DNA from: Larix kaempferi
Taxonomy: Eukaryota; Streptophyta; Pinopsida; Pinales; Pinaceae
NCBI GenBank assembly: GCA_027924585.1
Contig: BSBM01001445.1
Coordinates: forward strand, 868,001 to 932,000
DNA length: 64,000 nucleotides
Direction of reading: 5' to 3'
Part shown: in pieces, positions 11,011 through 22,300 of the stretch
Layout: the number at the start of each line of letters is the position of its first letter
Position numbering within the stretch: the stretch's first letter is position 1
The notes under the pieces: model-generated
What the model was told of the DNA's origin: nothing
The model's database searches: none
What the model saw: only the letters and a program-made list of their open reading frames with translations
Program-made: the position numbers and the translations under genes

Positions 11011-13109
11011 AAGTGGGAGAAGGTTTCGCAACCTTCAAGACCTACAAAGCTGTTGGTCTTCCACAATTATATAAAAATAACACTAAGTAAAAACCTAGTG
11101 GTCACTAAGATTAAAAGGGGCAAACAACATACCACTAAAAAAATCCTAAGAATACAAACTAGGAAAACAAGATGCCTTCCAGAGAAGAGTTTGTGATGAT
11201 GAGGGCCCAGAATAGATCAACGAAGGAAGAAGAACAATTACCCGGGGTCCACAATACAATGACTAAGGGTGCAAATGCTGGAATCACCCAACTGCCCTCC
11301 CAAAGACCTGCAAGGGATTTCCTCCCACGTCTGTCCTAGGTACAGCAGATATACCCTCTGTTGTCACCTGTGTATGAACCTATGGTCAGATACTAAGGCT
11401 ACCATACATATGAAATATCCCAGGGGGACAGTCATTAGCCAAGTCAAAACACATGGGCAGGGTAGCAAAGCCCGAAGTTCGAAAGGACCCCCGTACGCGA
11501 ATCGACTCTAGTTTATGGTCAAAAGGAATGTGAGGGAGGTATCCTCAACGATTCCAATCTTCCATGGCCTCGTGCTTAACTCTGGTTTGAGTAGAGCATC
11601 CTAGGGTTATTAGATATATATGGGTTTACCTATATGAAAATCTTACTATGATTGTTGGGTAATGAAACTAGTTTTGAGCAGTTTAAGGTGTTGTAAGCTC
11701 GAAACTCTAGCCTAAGCTAGTTGGTGTTGTGTATTCCTAAAAAAGAAAATTGTTTCTAATTGATTTTATTAAGATTATTTTTAAGGTTACTTTTTACTCA
11801 ACGGGGTAGTGCATTGTGTGGTGTGGTTGCAACAGAAAGTAAAGTGCGAGAAATGAAACAACTTTCAACAACAAAGGGACTCTTTTTTCTTTTTCGTTTA
11901 TGTTCTTTCCAAAATGAAAACTAAGCAAACCTAAACAAATTTCTCTTTTTTCATTTTCTTTTCAATTTCACAACAAAGTAAAATATGCTACTTTGAAATG
12001 ATTATAAGCCTTACTACTCTAAACTACCAAACTCATTTTTGCTTTTTCGTTATATGTAAAAAGAAAAAGTACTCGAAAATGGAAGCAAGTAAGACCTATA
12101 AAAGATATGCGAGTAAGGAAAAATGACTCTAAAGCTCACAACAATCAAATCGATGACTTGATAAAGACTTGTCCTACAAATGTTTTTCAAATGAAAAAGC
12201 TTCAAACTTGGAAACAAAGTGGAAAGAAAACAGGGATGAGAGACACTTATAACTGGAAAGCAAACCTCTACAGTTGCTCCTAAGCACCAACCCTAACAAA
12301 AAGCACTAAACCAAGTAGAAGGTAGGCAAGTGAACTAAAGATGACCTTACTATCACAAAGAATCAACAAGGAAACAAACTAAGATACTCCAACTTGCTTG
12401 AAACTGAAACTAACAATGAGATTAAGAAGTGTCGGGACTCAAAAAGTTTTTTGAAAGACACCCTAAAGACTCCAAAGATGGGCCAAACCCTAAATCAAAG
12501 GATAAGACACCAACAGAGCATACTAGTGTCGCAAAAAACAACAAATGTTATGCATAAAGGTTTGTATACCTACAACACACTGGGTATGGGCAAGCAGTTA
12601 TGTCTACCAAGGGACAAAGCACGGTCTTCAAAAAGAAAAGTCACAAACAAACAAGACACCTCAAAAGTACTCAAGCAAGCAAAAGATGACCTAAGGGACT
12701 TAGGAGAGGCTAATGGGACTCAACAAAGGACACCTCAAAGATCAGTTAAGAAAGCCAAATATAAAGCTAGAAATCAAACCAAACAGGCGGAAATCCTATC
12801 CCCACATCAAACAGAGAGTTACAGGAGTGTGCTCCATTGTGCAGTAGGAAAACTAGCGCATTTTGGAAGATTTTCCCTATTGTGAAGTAGGTAAAGTAGC
12901 GCACAAGCTCAGGTATGCGCTACTGTATGTACAGAGGAGTAGCACACAAGTCAGGAGAGGTTGAAATCAAGTTTTGTAGGGGTGAAAAGGGCTGAGTCAG
13001 GAAAAGGAAAGCAGGTAGGGGTGACCTACAAGGCCTCTTAGAGGATCAAAGAGACTAGAAAGTACTGGAACGAAAACAAAATGGTTTCCTAGAGCAGAAA
13101 AACAACCGG
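11011..13109 (-). other. Element A leader (5' UTR)
   Basis: Roughly 2 kb between PBS and gag without a supported gene. Part of it, 11190-11420, is nearly the same as 59030-59260 in B (over 90% by eye), a higher match than the LTRs show. Long leaders are usual in Tat/Ogre elements and could hold packaging or splice signals. The 163-aa plus-strand frame at 12394 is treated as chance. Confidence 0.6.
12836..12962. promoter_or_regulatory. GTAGCGC/GCGCTAC motif cluster in the leader of A
   Basis: It includes CTAGCGCA, GTAGCGCAC, ATGCGCTACTGTATG and GAGTAGCACAC within 130 bp, starting about 150 bp inside the PBS. B has a better preserved version at 60630-60742. Confidence 0.5.
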
Positions 13110-13127
13110 TCCCCAGCGGAGTCGCCA
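13110..13127 (-). promoter_or_regulatory. Primer binding site of element A
   Basis: The plus strand reads as a tRNA 3' end including CCA (TCCCCAGCGGAGTCGCCA), so the minus strand is the complementary PBS. Three bases (GTA) separate it from the LTR. The tRNA is probably tRNA-Arg, as I recall for Ogre-type elements; I could not verify the identity. B has the same 18 bases at 60903-60920. Confidence 0.85.
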
Positions 13128-13130
13128 GTA

Positions 13131-14158
13131 TGTTGTTCTGGAATTCTACCTTATAGCGAGGAAAGAGACACTATCAACTTCTGGGGTGATAGGTAAACAC
13201 ATTGATCATATTACATAAGCATCTATGAAAGGAAAGAGATCAAGGATCTTGAAGACATACCTTACTAACAACGTTCGATCCTAGCTTTGCTTGATCTTGT
13301 GCTCAATATTCAACTTGATCTTCTGCTCAATAGACCTGCAATACAAAGATACTTTCCTCAGTGTATCTTAACTGATATAACAATGATGAAATTGAAATAC
13401 AATTTAAACATCAAGAACAATCAAGCATTTAACCAAACAAACACACAATCCATTATGCATTTGATTGGGACAGGAAGGATGTTTCAACCTTTATTGTCAA
13501 AAGCAAATAATCAGTACAAAATATACTTGATCATGTAGCATGCTTGTGCAACCGAACTCTGGGCTCCTGCTCTTCTCTAACTTTGGAATTCTTCCATCAT
13601 AACAACCCTTAATGTAAGTTTCTCCTCTTGTGAATGAGAGTCTCAATATGTCTAACCCCTCTCCTCAATCCTCCTTGTATTTATTGGACAAGGTAGGCAG
13701 TTTAGATCGAGAGGTGGTTGAAATGGAAGTTGGGGAAGTTGCAAAACCAACTGCAACTAATCCCAATTCGTCAAATTAATATATTTTTGATCACATTTAA
13801 AGATGTGCACGAGTTTTTCACAGTGGAGTAGCGCACAATATGCAACTTCAGTGCTTAACAACCAGCGTTTGCAGACTTTTTGAAGGTGTGCGCTAGTTTG
13901 CTGAAGTGGAGTAGGGCATACTAGGATGTATGCGCTACTATTAAGCCTGTGGAGTAGGGAATGTGCACTAGTTTGATGAAGTGGAGTAGCGCACATGTCA
14001 AAATGTGAGGTTTTTCAGGGTTTTTCCAGCTTGCAGAAGGGTAAGTCAGGTCAAAGCATCATCTAAGGTCATCATGCTCCTCAATCCAGGTTGTCCTTTT
14101 GTGTGATCGATAGCTAAAGGTGATCACGAACGGAGAAGTGCAGATTTGACCTATAACA
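13131..14158 (-). repeat. Element A 5' LTR, 1028 bp
   Basis: Complete LTR with TG...CA ends. In element orientation U3 runs from 14158 to about 13690; a TATA-like stretch lies at 13678-13688 (minus strand CCAATAAATAC). The U3 motif cluster is at 13800-14000, about 115-320 bp upstream of that TATA. R-U5 would run to 13131. It is alignable with the B LTR (about 70-75% by eye). Confidence 0.92.
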
Positions 14159-14341
14159 AAGCTCCAAAGAATATGCATTGGATCATATAGAGGAGTGAAG
14201 CATATGCCAGAACCATGTGATGGAGTATACTTTCCTGGTTGGCCATATTGATCGGCAACAATAGTTTGGCGACAGTGTACAAGTTTCTCAACACCATGTT
14301 TTTTCATTGCTTGAGGACAAGCAATCTTGGGATGGGAGGAC
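14159..14341 (+). other. 3' internal end and polypurine tract of an unidentified LTR element (E)
   Basis: The purine run GGGATGGGAGGAC ends at 14341 and is followed by TGTCATGTCCC, the usual PPT-LTR junction of plant gypsy elements. The coding remnant before it is too short to place. Its left part was probably lost when element A landed here. Confidence 0.45.
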
Positions 14342-15900
14342 TGTCATGTCCCCTCATTGATGATCATTGGATTGAGTTCCTAACCCAATAAATCCCTTGG
14401 GTTGAGGAAAAAATCTCATTTACTTGGGGTTAATTTTGAAATTTCAAGCATTAATTAATTAGGAGGTGTTGAATTTATTTTCTTAAAGTTTGATATGCAC
14501 TTGATGAAAAGTATTTTTCATTAAATAGTTATTTTTATTTTGGAATAAAGTGGATAATTCTCCACAAGTGTTCCTTAGAAGATAAGGTTGACTAAGAGGT
14601 AACTTGCAAGACAAGAAAAGATAAAGCAGTCAAAGTAAGGAAAAGTAGGAAAAAGAGAACAAAGAAGAATAAAGAAGCAAAGCTCAAGAAAAACAGAGTA
14701 AAGTAGAAAAGAAAGAAAAAAGCAGGACAAAAGCCGGAGAAATAAAAAAGTAGGACAAAGGCAGAAATGCAGGATAAAGCAGAAAAGCAGGGTAAAACAG
14801 AAAAGCAAGAAAAAGAAGAAAAGTAGGGTATCACAAAAAAGAAGGGAAAAAGAAGGACGAAGCAAAAAAGTAGGATAAGGTAGAAAAGAAGGAAAAAGAA
14901 AGATAGAAAATAAAAAGAAGGATAAAGAAAAAGAAAAAGACAAATCAAAAGCAAAAGTAGAAAGAAAAAGAAGAAAGCAAAGCAAAGCAGAAAGCAAGGC
15001 AAAAACTAAAGCAGAAAGCAAGGAAAAAGCTAAAGTAGAAAGCAAAGCAACCTTATCCACTCCATGAGGGAGCCTTAGCCTATCTTACTTGATAAAAAAT
15101 TCACCTAAATATATAAAGTAAGGATTACAACTCCATTTGATATCTTTTGACAGTTTGAGTTTTGGAGTAAGTGCAATTGTGCCTCAGAGACTTGGGATAT
15201 GTGCCCCTAGTCCAAGCTAGGAGATGTGCCCATGATTCCTGTGAGAGGACGATGGTATTCATACATTATCGTTGATATTATTTTAGGTCCTGAATTCTGC
15301 ACCAGTGGAGTATGAGCCTGTGACAGAGATCTGATAGCTCTCCATGCAAATCTATGAGTGAATTTCTAGTTTTCCCAATGTAAGAGTTTCTTCTGGTTGT
15401 ATATTATTCTTGAGATCTCTCTGATGTATGAATAAGATACTGATGGATGATATGAATGTAATAATGAATCTATGATGTCCAATATGAAGCTTTACTAAAT
15501 TAAATTCTGATTCGCATACCTCTTCTTGCACCTAGTCTAGATTTCAATGAAATTGAGCTAGTTTCCAGAATCTGTATGATAAATGAATGAGTAGTGATCC
15601 AAATGAAGTGATATAAGTTTCTAATGTTAATTGATATGTAATATTAATTAATACAAGTCTCATATCATAAATTTGTGATCCTCTCAGACATTTTTTAAGT
15701 CCTGAATTTGATCTAGTTGTGCAATTCTAGAAGGCCATTTTTCTTGTATCTTTGAGAGAATTCCTAAGAACCTTCTCAAACTTTATGGACTGAACCTTGA
15801 ACATTTATTGACTATTATTTGATTTTATTTATCCTCCTTGAGTCAGAATACTTCACCATTATATTTTAGTCAATGTATAGTTGAAGTACTAGTTTGCATA
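14342..15900 (+). repeat. LTR-like sequence of element E
   Basis: It begins TGTCATGTCCCC after a polypurine tract, contains a TATA-like AATATATAAAG at about 15104-15114 and the purine-rich repeat at 14590-15050. The right end is not defined and no second copy lies in the window, so the extent is a guess. No gene is supported. Confidence 0.4.
14590..15050. repeat. Purine-rich degenerate repeat
   Basis: About 460 bp almost free of pyrimidine runs on the plus strand, built from variants of AAAGCAGAAAAGCAGG. The minus strand therefore shows long Leu/Phe/Ser-rich frames that are not genes. It could form triplex DNA or be a decayed microsatellite. Confidence 0.8.
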
Positions 15901-16683
15901 TGCTGGGATGCCCTTCTAAAAAATGTCTAGTTCCTTTTAATTAAGCGCGTTTCTTTTATGGGTTGTTATCACTCAAGGGGTAATGATATGCAACTGTGGT
16001 GGTTTTATTGGCTCAGTAAAAACCATGTTAAATAATGAAGCTTTTTCCTTTTCGTTCGATGAATTCTATATAGAGAAAGATAAGATATTTCTTTCACACA
16101 TGCAATGGCAATGCCATGCAAATACACACCCAAAATAACTTTAATGCACAATTGCTTCACACCTCCACAGTATCAACTAACTCAAACTTGTTTCTTTTTG
16201 GCATTTTGTAGGTATGTTATTATGTTTTTTGTTTTCTTGGTTTATAAAAGAAAAAAATAGGATAAAATTTGCAAACAAAATACTTCCAAAACTAGTGAAC
16301 CCAACTTTGCCTTTCAAGAGAACCCAAGACTCAAAAATTGAACGTGCTTAATCAAGGAAAACCACAGAAAGAGAAGGAATGATTTGCGTAAGTCTTTTCA
16401 ATGACACTCTCAATGAATGGTAAAGGGAGTTTTAACCTTGAAAGTGCTTGAATATGAATGTGAGAAACCATACAAAAGTAAATCTAAGAGTTCAGATATC
16501 ACTCACACACATACATGATCTAAAATGAAAATAGAAGTGATGTGTTTTTTGACCCCAAATAAGCTTGTGGCTTAATAACAAAGGGAGGACCAGGTCACAA
16601 TACATTCAACTCCAAATCAAGGGGTTGGATCATGACTTGCAAGAAGGAAAAATGCGATCTAAATGTGTGGATCGCAGCATAAA
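15901..16683. other. Noncoding, possible old retrotransposon leader
   Basis: No gene is seen. CACTCAAGGGGTAATG with GTGGTGG nearby faintly resembles the leader of A (about 11795-11830), suggesting a very old fragment; this is weak. Confidence 0.3.
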
Positions 16684-16688
16684 AGTAG

Positions 16689-17718
16689 TGTTTTACCCCA
16701 ATATTACACACTAAACCCTAGTGTCTCCTAGTGTCGCACCCTTACACTAAGTGACTTAACCGACACTTCCCCCTAATGATCATTATACATTACTGGTACC
16801 CTTCTTGGTCTCATATGGACACCTAGGAGTGAATTCTATTGCCTGAATCCCGAAGACAACATCTTACCTGCCACGTGTCATGTCTTACCTGCCACGTATC
16901 ACCCAATATTTATAAATTATCGCTCTTTGCACATCTGTTGGGGCGTGATAATTAGGGTTTCCGTGCTATGCTCTGACCTTGGGGTGCGATAATGCCACGT
17001 TATGCTTAGAACCAGGGGCGCTACAATCCTCTTTTAGCCTTTTTACCATGGAGCTTGGGATCTCACATGTCAAGAGATTTTATTGGGATTACCAACTTTG
17101 ATTGAAACCCAACCCCTCTCTCTGTTTAGTAGGCCTGATCCACTAAACACTCATTAGATCCATTTTACTCTCCTTTTGGTTAACCCTTCCAAACACTATA
17201 AAGGAGAGGCCTTCCATGGGCCAAATGGAGGAATTTTGGGGCATCCAACCTATGATCTTGAGACTTTTGTAGAGATAGCTAGAGGAAGGACTTGGAGCTT
17301 AAAGTTGGCTTGGACATCAAGCAACCATTGTAAGCATATTCAAGTTGTAATAAAGTTAACTTGTCTTGTTTACCAACTCATGTGTGTTGATTGTGTTTCA
17401 ATTTCATGATTTGTATCTAGTTAGATTTAGATTCTAACTTGTGATTCATATATCTTGGAGAATTGTATATGCTTGTGCATTGTCTAATCTTAACTGGTTC
17501 ATTGCAAGGACTTTGGGATCTGAACGACGAGCGGGAAAAACATCAAGAGTGAAAGGTAAGTTACTTTCTCTCATCCTTTTCAATACAGGAACTCTGAAAT
17601 ACTTGTTTAATCTAGGATTCAAGATCGCGTTTGTTTCATTTTTGTCTTAGTATAGAGTTAGTCTATCTTACTTTATCCTAAGAGGGCTTCTTCTTACCCA
17701 TAGGAAGAAATCTCTACA
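16689..17718 (+). repeat. Element T LTR 1
   Basis: It starts TGTTTTACC and ends TCTACA. A TATA box (CACTATAAAGG) is at about 17194-17204. A cluster of GCGATAAT/ATTATCGC variants lies at 16914-17035 in U3, upstream of the TATA box. Confidence 0.92.
17194..17204 (+). promoter_or_regulatory. TATA box of element T LTR 1
   Basis: ACTATAAAGGA in a conserved context, also found in LTR 2 (24659-24669) and on the minus strand in LTR 3 (about 25715-25727). Transcription of element RNA would start about 30 bp downstream. Confidence 0.65.
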
Positions 17719-17726
17719 ACAACACC

Positions 17727-17741
17727 TGGTGACTCCACTGG
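17727..17741 (+). promoter_or_regulatory. Primer binding site of element T
   Basis: TGGTGACTCCACTGG starts 8 bases after the LTR end. It differs from the A/B PBS (TGGCGACTCCGCTGG) by two C-T/G-A type changes, so the same or a sister tRNA is likely. A second copy, inverted, remains beside LTR 3 at 25185-25194 with the same 8-base spacing. Confidence 0.75.
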
Positions 17742-19834
17742 TTTGAACCCCTTTTGTTTTGAGTTTTTTTACTTTCATTCATCTTTGATTGTGAATTTTC
17801 TCTTCTTTCAAACCAGTTGCGAAAGTTGGTCTCTTTGACCTTCATTGACTCTCCTCCCCTCTACATTAGACCTCTATCGAAGATTAGTGAGTCCTCTGGG
17901 TTGGAAAACCCTTGAAAAGTCAACAACTTTTCTCAAATTCCCTCCCTTTTCCTCTTTCTCATAATTATCGCTCCCCTACCATTTCTTATAGAGCGATAAT
18001 TACCAGTTTATCATGAACCAAACTCTTTTTAGGACACAATAATTCATAATTATCGCGCCTGGGCTAATTACAGACATGCGATAATCTCGGCAAAAATGAT
18101 TGTTTCTCAGTTTGCTTGGTTACTTTCGGTCAATTTTTTGTTTCTCTGCTTTTGGTTGTTGCTCTGACATTTATCGAACCTTTGTAACCTACTCAGCTAC
18201 AGTACAGTGCTTGTATTTTTAAGCAGAATGAGGGGGCCATGAATCGTGCATCCTATAGTCGTTTTGACCCATCTCAAGGTTTTGAGATCATTTTTGGTTT
18301 GGTGTGATTGGCTTGTTTTAAAGACTCGAAAGTGTGGGATATCCATGTATTTTTGAGCCTCTTTTCCTTGGGTTATGCATGTTGTTTCCTTTACATGCCA
18401 AGCTATCTAATGATTATTGGAAAAGATTGATTATTTGTCTCCACTTTAGTTCAAAGAAAAACTTGATTTTGTCACTCTTTTGCTATAGTCATGAAATTAG
18501 AAAACATAAGTATTCTTCTTGCTTTAATTTGATCATTTGGCATTTTTGGTCTTACACTCATAGGGAGAAGAAAAGGCTTGTTTTAGTTTTGTGTACATTT
18601 GAGTTAGACATGATTATTAAGTGTTCTTCTTTGTCTTGCATTTGATTGGAAACATTTGTGGAATCTTTCTTTCCGTAGCTTAGATGTGTCTTTTTCGAAG
18701 TGTAAAAAGATAGGGAATGGATTAGAATTATTGCATTTGGTGGATTTTGAGCCTTTCTTGAGTGCCTTTGAGTTGTTTTGGTGCTTGTCATTTTTCTTTC
18801 GGAATTTTTGAATGATTAAAGAGTGTTGTAGATATTCTCTCACTCTCTGTATACATACATGAAAAGCGTTTAGTTACCAATTTCCATTTTTGATATATGC
18901 ATTTGAAAATTGAAAGTGCTTCATTATTTTGTCTTATACATTGTTAAGATTAGTTGCATCTTTCATTTTCTTTACACTTTTTAGCTGATGGTTGCAAAAA
19001 TTTAGAGTTATTGAACTCTAGGAAGGAATTTTTCTTTTCGCTACTACTTAAGTACTTTTGGTTTGAAAGAAAGAAAAATATCTCCCTACCGTAAGTAGTT
19101 TTCATTGAAAAAGAAAGGAAAATGTGCATTATCATGTAGCTGAGGATTGCATTATGTTTACATTTATGTACTCACCTCATGCATCCACCTAACCATACAA
19201 GATAAAATTAACGCTAGCTTAGGTTAAAATCATTTAGTAACTATGTGTAAGTTAGAGACATGTTCCAATGTCTTTAAGTGTGACAACTGTCGTTATTTGC
19301 CAGCACTGTATTCTGGGGGTATTATAGTCTTCCATGTACTTATCGATATATCGAAGCTCTTTCACATACCCAACAAGTACTTCGCGTACTAGGCATATAT
19401 CGAAAGGTGTTTCACGTACTCGATAGTATATAGGAAGGTCTCATGCCATATGGTTGTGCATTAGACAACATCACTACGGATTTGAGCTCCCATGTACCTT
19501 GCGTATATCGGGAGACACCATTAGCATTCCTGTGACCAACTGAGTTAACCATTTGACCGTCTTGGCATCGCAATACACCGAGAATAGCACTCGGGGAGAT
19601 TACTACGCACGTACTTTCCAAGTAGTCAGGTATGTAGGCAAGGGTACAGTCCCAATCCTCCTTTTCACGTTTTACTGTTGCACCCTGTGGTATATAGCGA
19701 GTTGCGAAGCCTTGATAATCCTGTGAGGATCCTGACTTTTCATCCACTCCTATTGACACAGTTTTCTTGTTGCTTTTAGACTTGAGTAGTGTTTGACTTG
19801 TGTGGAACTTTAGAGACTCTTAGGGAGTTCAAAT
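17742..19834 (+). other. Element T leader
   Basis: About 2.1 kb without a supported gene. A second cluster of ATTATCGC/GCGATAAT motifs lies at 17959-18092. The part at 19320-19450 repeats TATATCGAAG and CACGTACT-like phrases. Frames of 60-115 residues here have no recognisable features. Confidence 0.55.
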
Positions 19835-20620
19835 ATGGAAGATTCTTCCAGGACTACCAACAAAGGGGCCCCTTTCCAGGGCGTGACATTTGTTATTCCC
19901 CCTTGTGGAACTGTTGGTCCTCCCTTTATGGCTATGTTGAGTCTTCTTGGATTGACGATAGGATTACAAGTATGGTTATTCTCCAATCCAGTTACACCAA
20001 GTGCACCAATTGTGTTGGACCTAGGTCCTTCATCACATGAGCCTCAATCTCATGATGACCCTTCTCCTTCTTCCTCGAAAATAGAATTCGCTTCACTCTC
20101 TTCCTCTTCTCCTACTAAAAACTCTGAAGTTAGTAAGAAGGCAAGTGAGAATAAGAAGAAAGGGAAAACTAAGAATAAGAACACCACGCAGAAAATCACA
20201 ATCCCAGCCTCTGATCATCATGCTGGGAACATCGATACAGCTGTTTCGAATTTGCGTAAACCGAAATTCCCTTGCAAAATTTGTAAAGGGTCCCATTTTC
20301 TTAAGAGATGCCTTGGTATCTCCAAGGTCTTAGAAATATGGTCATGTTCAGAGAAACCCTCGTCATCAGTCTTTGGACATCATTATGATGATACCCCATC
20401 AACTAGTGACATTGTAGTTAAGGGTCGGAAGGGTAGAGCTACAGACCCTTGTTTGTTATGCAAGGGTGTGCACCGTACTTACCTTTGTCCTCGTATGTAT
20501 GAAGCTTCACAATTGTTGGAAGACATGACACATCCCATAAACACCTTCCAACGAAGTATTGTGGGTTGCCCCCTGATCCTACGCTGGTTAATAGGGCAGT
20601 CAATCTGACCCCACCCTCGG
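19835..20620 (+). CDS. Short Gag-like protein of element T with two zinc knuckles
   Basis: The 257-residue frame starts at ATG 19835 (MEDSSRTTNKG). After a Ser-rich and Lys-rich stretch come two CX2CX4HX4C knuckles: CKICKGSHFLKRC at 20273-20311 and CLLCKGVHRTYLC at 20450-20488. The large capsid domain seen in Gag of B and C is not recognisable, so this is mainly a nucleocapsid-like protein. It probably binds element RNA. Near 20575 the downstream protein continues in another frame, so a frameshift, programmed or decayed, separates it from protease. Confidence 0.7.
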
Positions 20621-21540
20621 TTGACCCTACTCTTTCATCAGAGAGTGAAAACAAAGCGGTTGATTCAACAACATCATTGATCGAACCCATTCCTCTCTTG
20701 AGGGATGATACCCAAGCGGTTAATCAAGTTTCGTTCTTGGTTGACCCCACTCGTCCTATGACGAGTGAAATCCAAGTGATTAATTGAGCTTCATCTTTGG
20801 TTGATCCCACTCCTCCTTTCAAGAGTGAAACACAAATAATAGATCTAGTTTTATCCTCGGTCCACCCAACTCTTTCATTGGGAAATGCCCAGATTGAAGC
20901 AGTCACCATCAAAATGTCTTCATCGTATCCCGCTTTTCCAATTGAATGCGATTTAGAAATTGCTGATATTTTTCTGGTCAGTTCAGACAGTTCTAGGAAA
21001 GGAGAAGTATTGTCCATAGAGCGTCCTCCAAGTACTGAGGTTATTTCATTTAATTGGAATAGTCTAGCAGAACCTTGTCTTCCCTTAGATGTTCCTTTCC
21101 AAATATCTGTAGGTGTTGCCGATAAAGAAATATTTCGCACTATAGTTGATGAGGGAGCTTCTGTTAGTATTTTATCCTAAACTGCTTGGAAAGCTATAGG
21201 GTCTCCTCAGCTTGTGCCGGTTACCGGCCAGATTTTAGCTTTCAATAAAAGGCCCACTGGACCTGTAGGGATTCTTCCATAGTTACCTGTCACCTTGAGA
21301 AGTAAAATTGTTTATGTTGATATCATGGTTGTCCAAGGTCCTTTATATTTCAATCTTCTCCTTGGACGTGATCATGTCTATGCTATGAAATTCATAGTGT
21401 CCACACTCTTTTGAGTGATGTATTTTCCCTCTGATGGGAGGATTGTGACCATTGAATAGCTTTCCTTCGTGACACCCAATCATCACATGAATTCCATTCA
21501 ACAAACTTCCCTGAACATTCCACACATTTTAGTGGTTTCT
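20566..21540 (+). pseudogene. Repeat linker and aspartic protease of element T
   Basis: The linker has about four repeats of roughly 72-75 bp encoding variants of VDPT-P--SE-Q (20600-20870), with one stop at 20785-20787. The protease follows with VDEGASVSILS at about 21145-21177, then a stop, and LLGRDHVYAMK at about 21360. It is the same protease type as in A and B (DEGAS in place of the usual DTG/DSG). Three further stops break it. No RT follows. Confidence 0.7.
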
Positions 21541-21639
21541 TCCCCTTAATATTGAGGGGAATGTCTCCAGCCTTTGGACATCATGCTGTGGGGAACACTA
21601 CTAAAGTCTGGACATCATGTTGGATAAGTGCCTTATCTT

Positions 21640-22300
21640 GAGCACAGTTTCTTTCTGTCTTAAGCTCATTAAAAATGAAACAGTACCTCACGAGCATGGT
21701 TCTATTCCTATTTCAAGCTCGTTAAAAGATGAAATAGGTTCCCACGAGCATAGTTCCCTTTCTATGTCAATCTTGTTAAAAAATGAAATAGGTTCCCATG
21801 AGCATAGTTCCCTTTCTGTGTCAAGCTCATTACAAAATGAAACAGGTTCCTATGAGCAGAGTTCTTTTCCTGTGTCAAGCTCATTCAAAAATGAAACAGA
21901 TCATTTCTCTTTGAGTCGAGTCTTCTCATAGACTTAGTACCTGAACCTTCTTTTCATCCGCCTATGCCTTAGGCGAATAAAATGAAGCTTGGGGGGGCAT
22001 GTACCAACCTCTGGATACCATGTTGGGAAAGAGTCCAAATTCAACTCGATCACCTCTCCACACCATGTTGGAATTAAGTCACTTACTTCCAGTAATCATG
22101 TTGGGGGCATGTACCAACCTCTGGATACCATGTTGAGAAAGAGTCCATCGATGGGAATATTTTCGAGCAAACTTTGTTTTGGGTTTCGAGCTCGCTAAAC
22201 CATGAAAATAATCCCGAGTATAGTTCGTTTTCTGTTGCAAGCTCGTTAAAAAGTGAAGCAGATACCACAAGCATTATTCCAACCTTTCTTCGATCTCATT
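21640..22300 (+). repeat. About 60-bp tandem repeats in the 3' part of element T
   Basis: Units with AGCTCGTTAAAA-like and GGTTCCCA-GAGCATAGTTCC phrases repeat from about 21660 to 21900 and in decayed form onward. They read as a frame of SSL-ETGS-EHSS repeats, probably not selected as protein. At 21985-22140 a phrase with GGGGGCATGTACCAACCTC occurs twice, about 110 bp apart. Confidence 0.7.

Larger units (their letters stand above)
1..14158 (-). mobile_element. Element A: Tat-like Ty3/gypsy LTR retrotransposon, left LTR cut by window edge
   Basis: The two LTR copies (1-468 and 13131-14158) align without net indels with about 22 differences in 468 positions, so about 95% identity. Next to the right LTR is an 18-nt PBS; next to the left LTR is a polypurine tract. 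Between them, on the minus strand, lie gag, protease, RT, RNase H, integrase and an archaeal-type RNase H, the order and domain set of Tat/Ogre-type elements, and then an opposite-strand gene. All coding parts carry stops or frameshifts, so this copy is not autonomous now. About 560 bp of the left LTR and its target-site duplication lie outside the window, so the insertion site cannot be checked. Confidence 0.92.

Noticed and set aside
12394-12885. 163-residue plus-strand frame in the leader of A
   Set aside because: Lys/Gln/Thr-rich text from an A-rich stretch, no counterpart frame in B.
13110-13127. tRNA gene fragment
   Set aside because: Only the 18-nt 3' end with CCA is present and it lies at the LTR edge; it is a primer binding site.
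14575-15060. Long Leu/Phe/Ser-rich minus-strand reading frames that look like membrane proteins
   Set aside because: They are the complement of a purine-rich repeat; composition alone explains them.
18334-18843. Overlapping frames of 77-103 residues on both strands in the leader of T
   Set aside because: T-rich composition, no motif, and mutual overlap on opposite strands.
19412-19759. 115-residue minus-strand frame in T
   Set aside because: It opposes the direction of T, lies in the leader, and has no recognisable domain or second copy to test.
22079-22274. Two overlapping minus-strand frames of 63 residues
   Set aside because: Both arise from the 3' tandem-repeat region of T.
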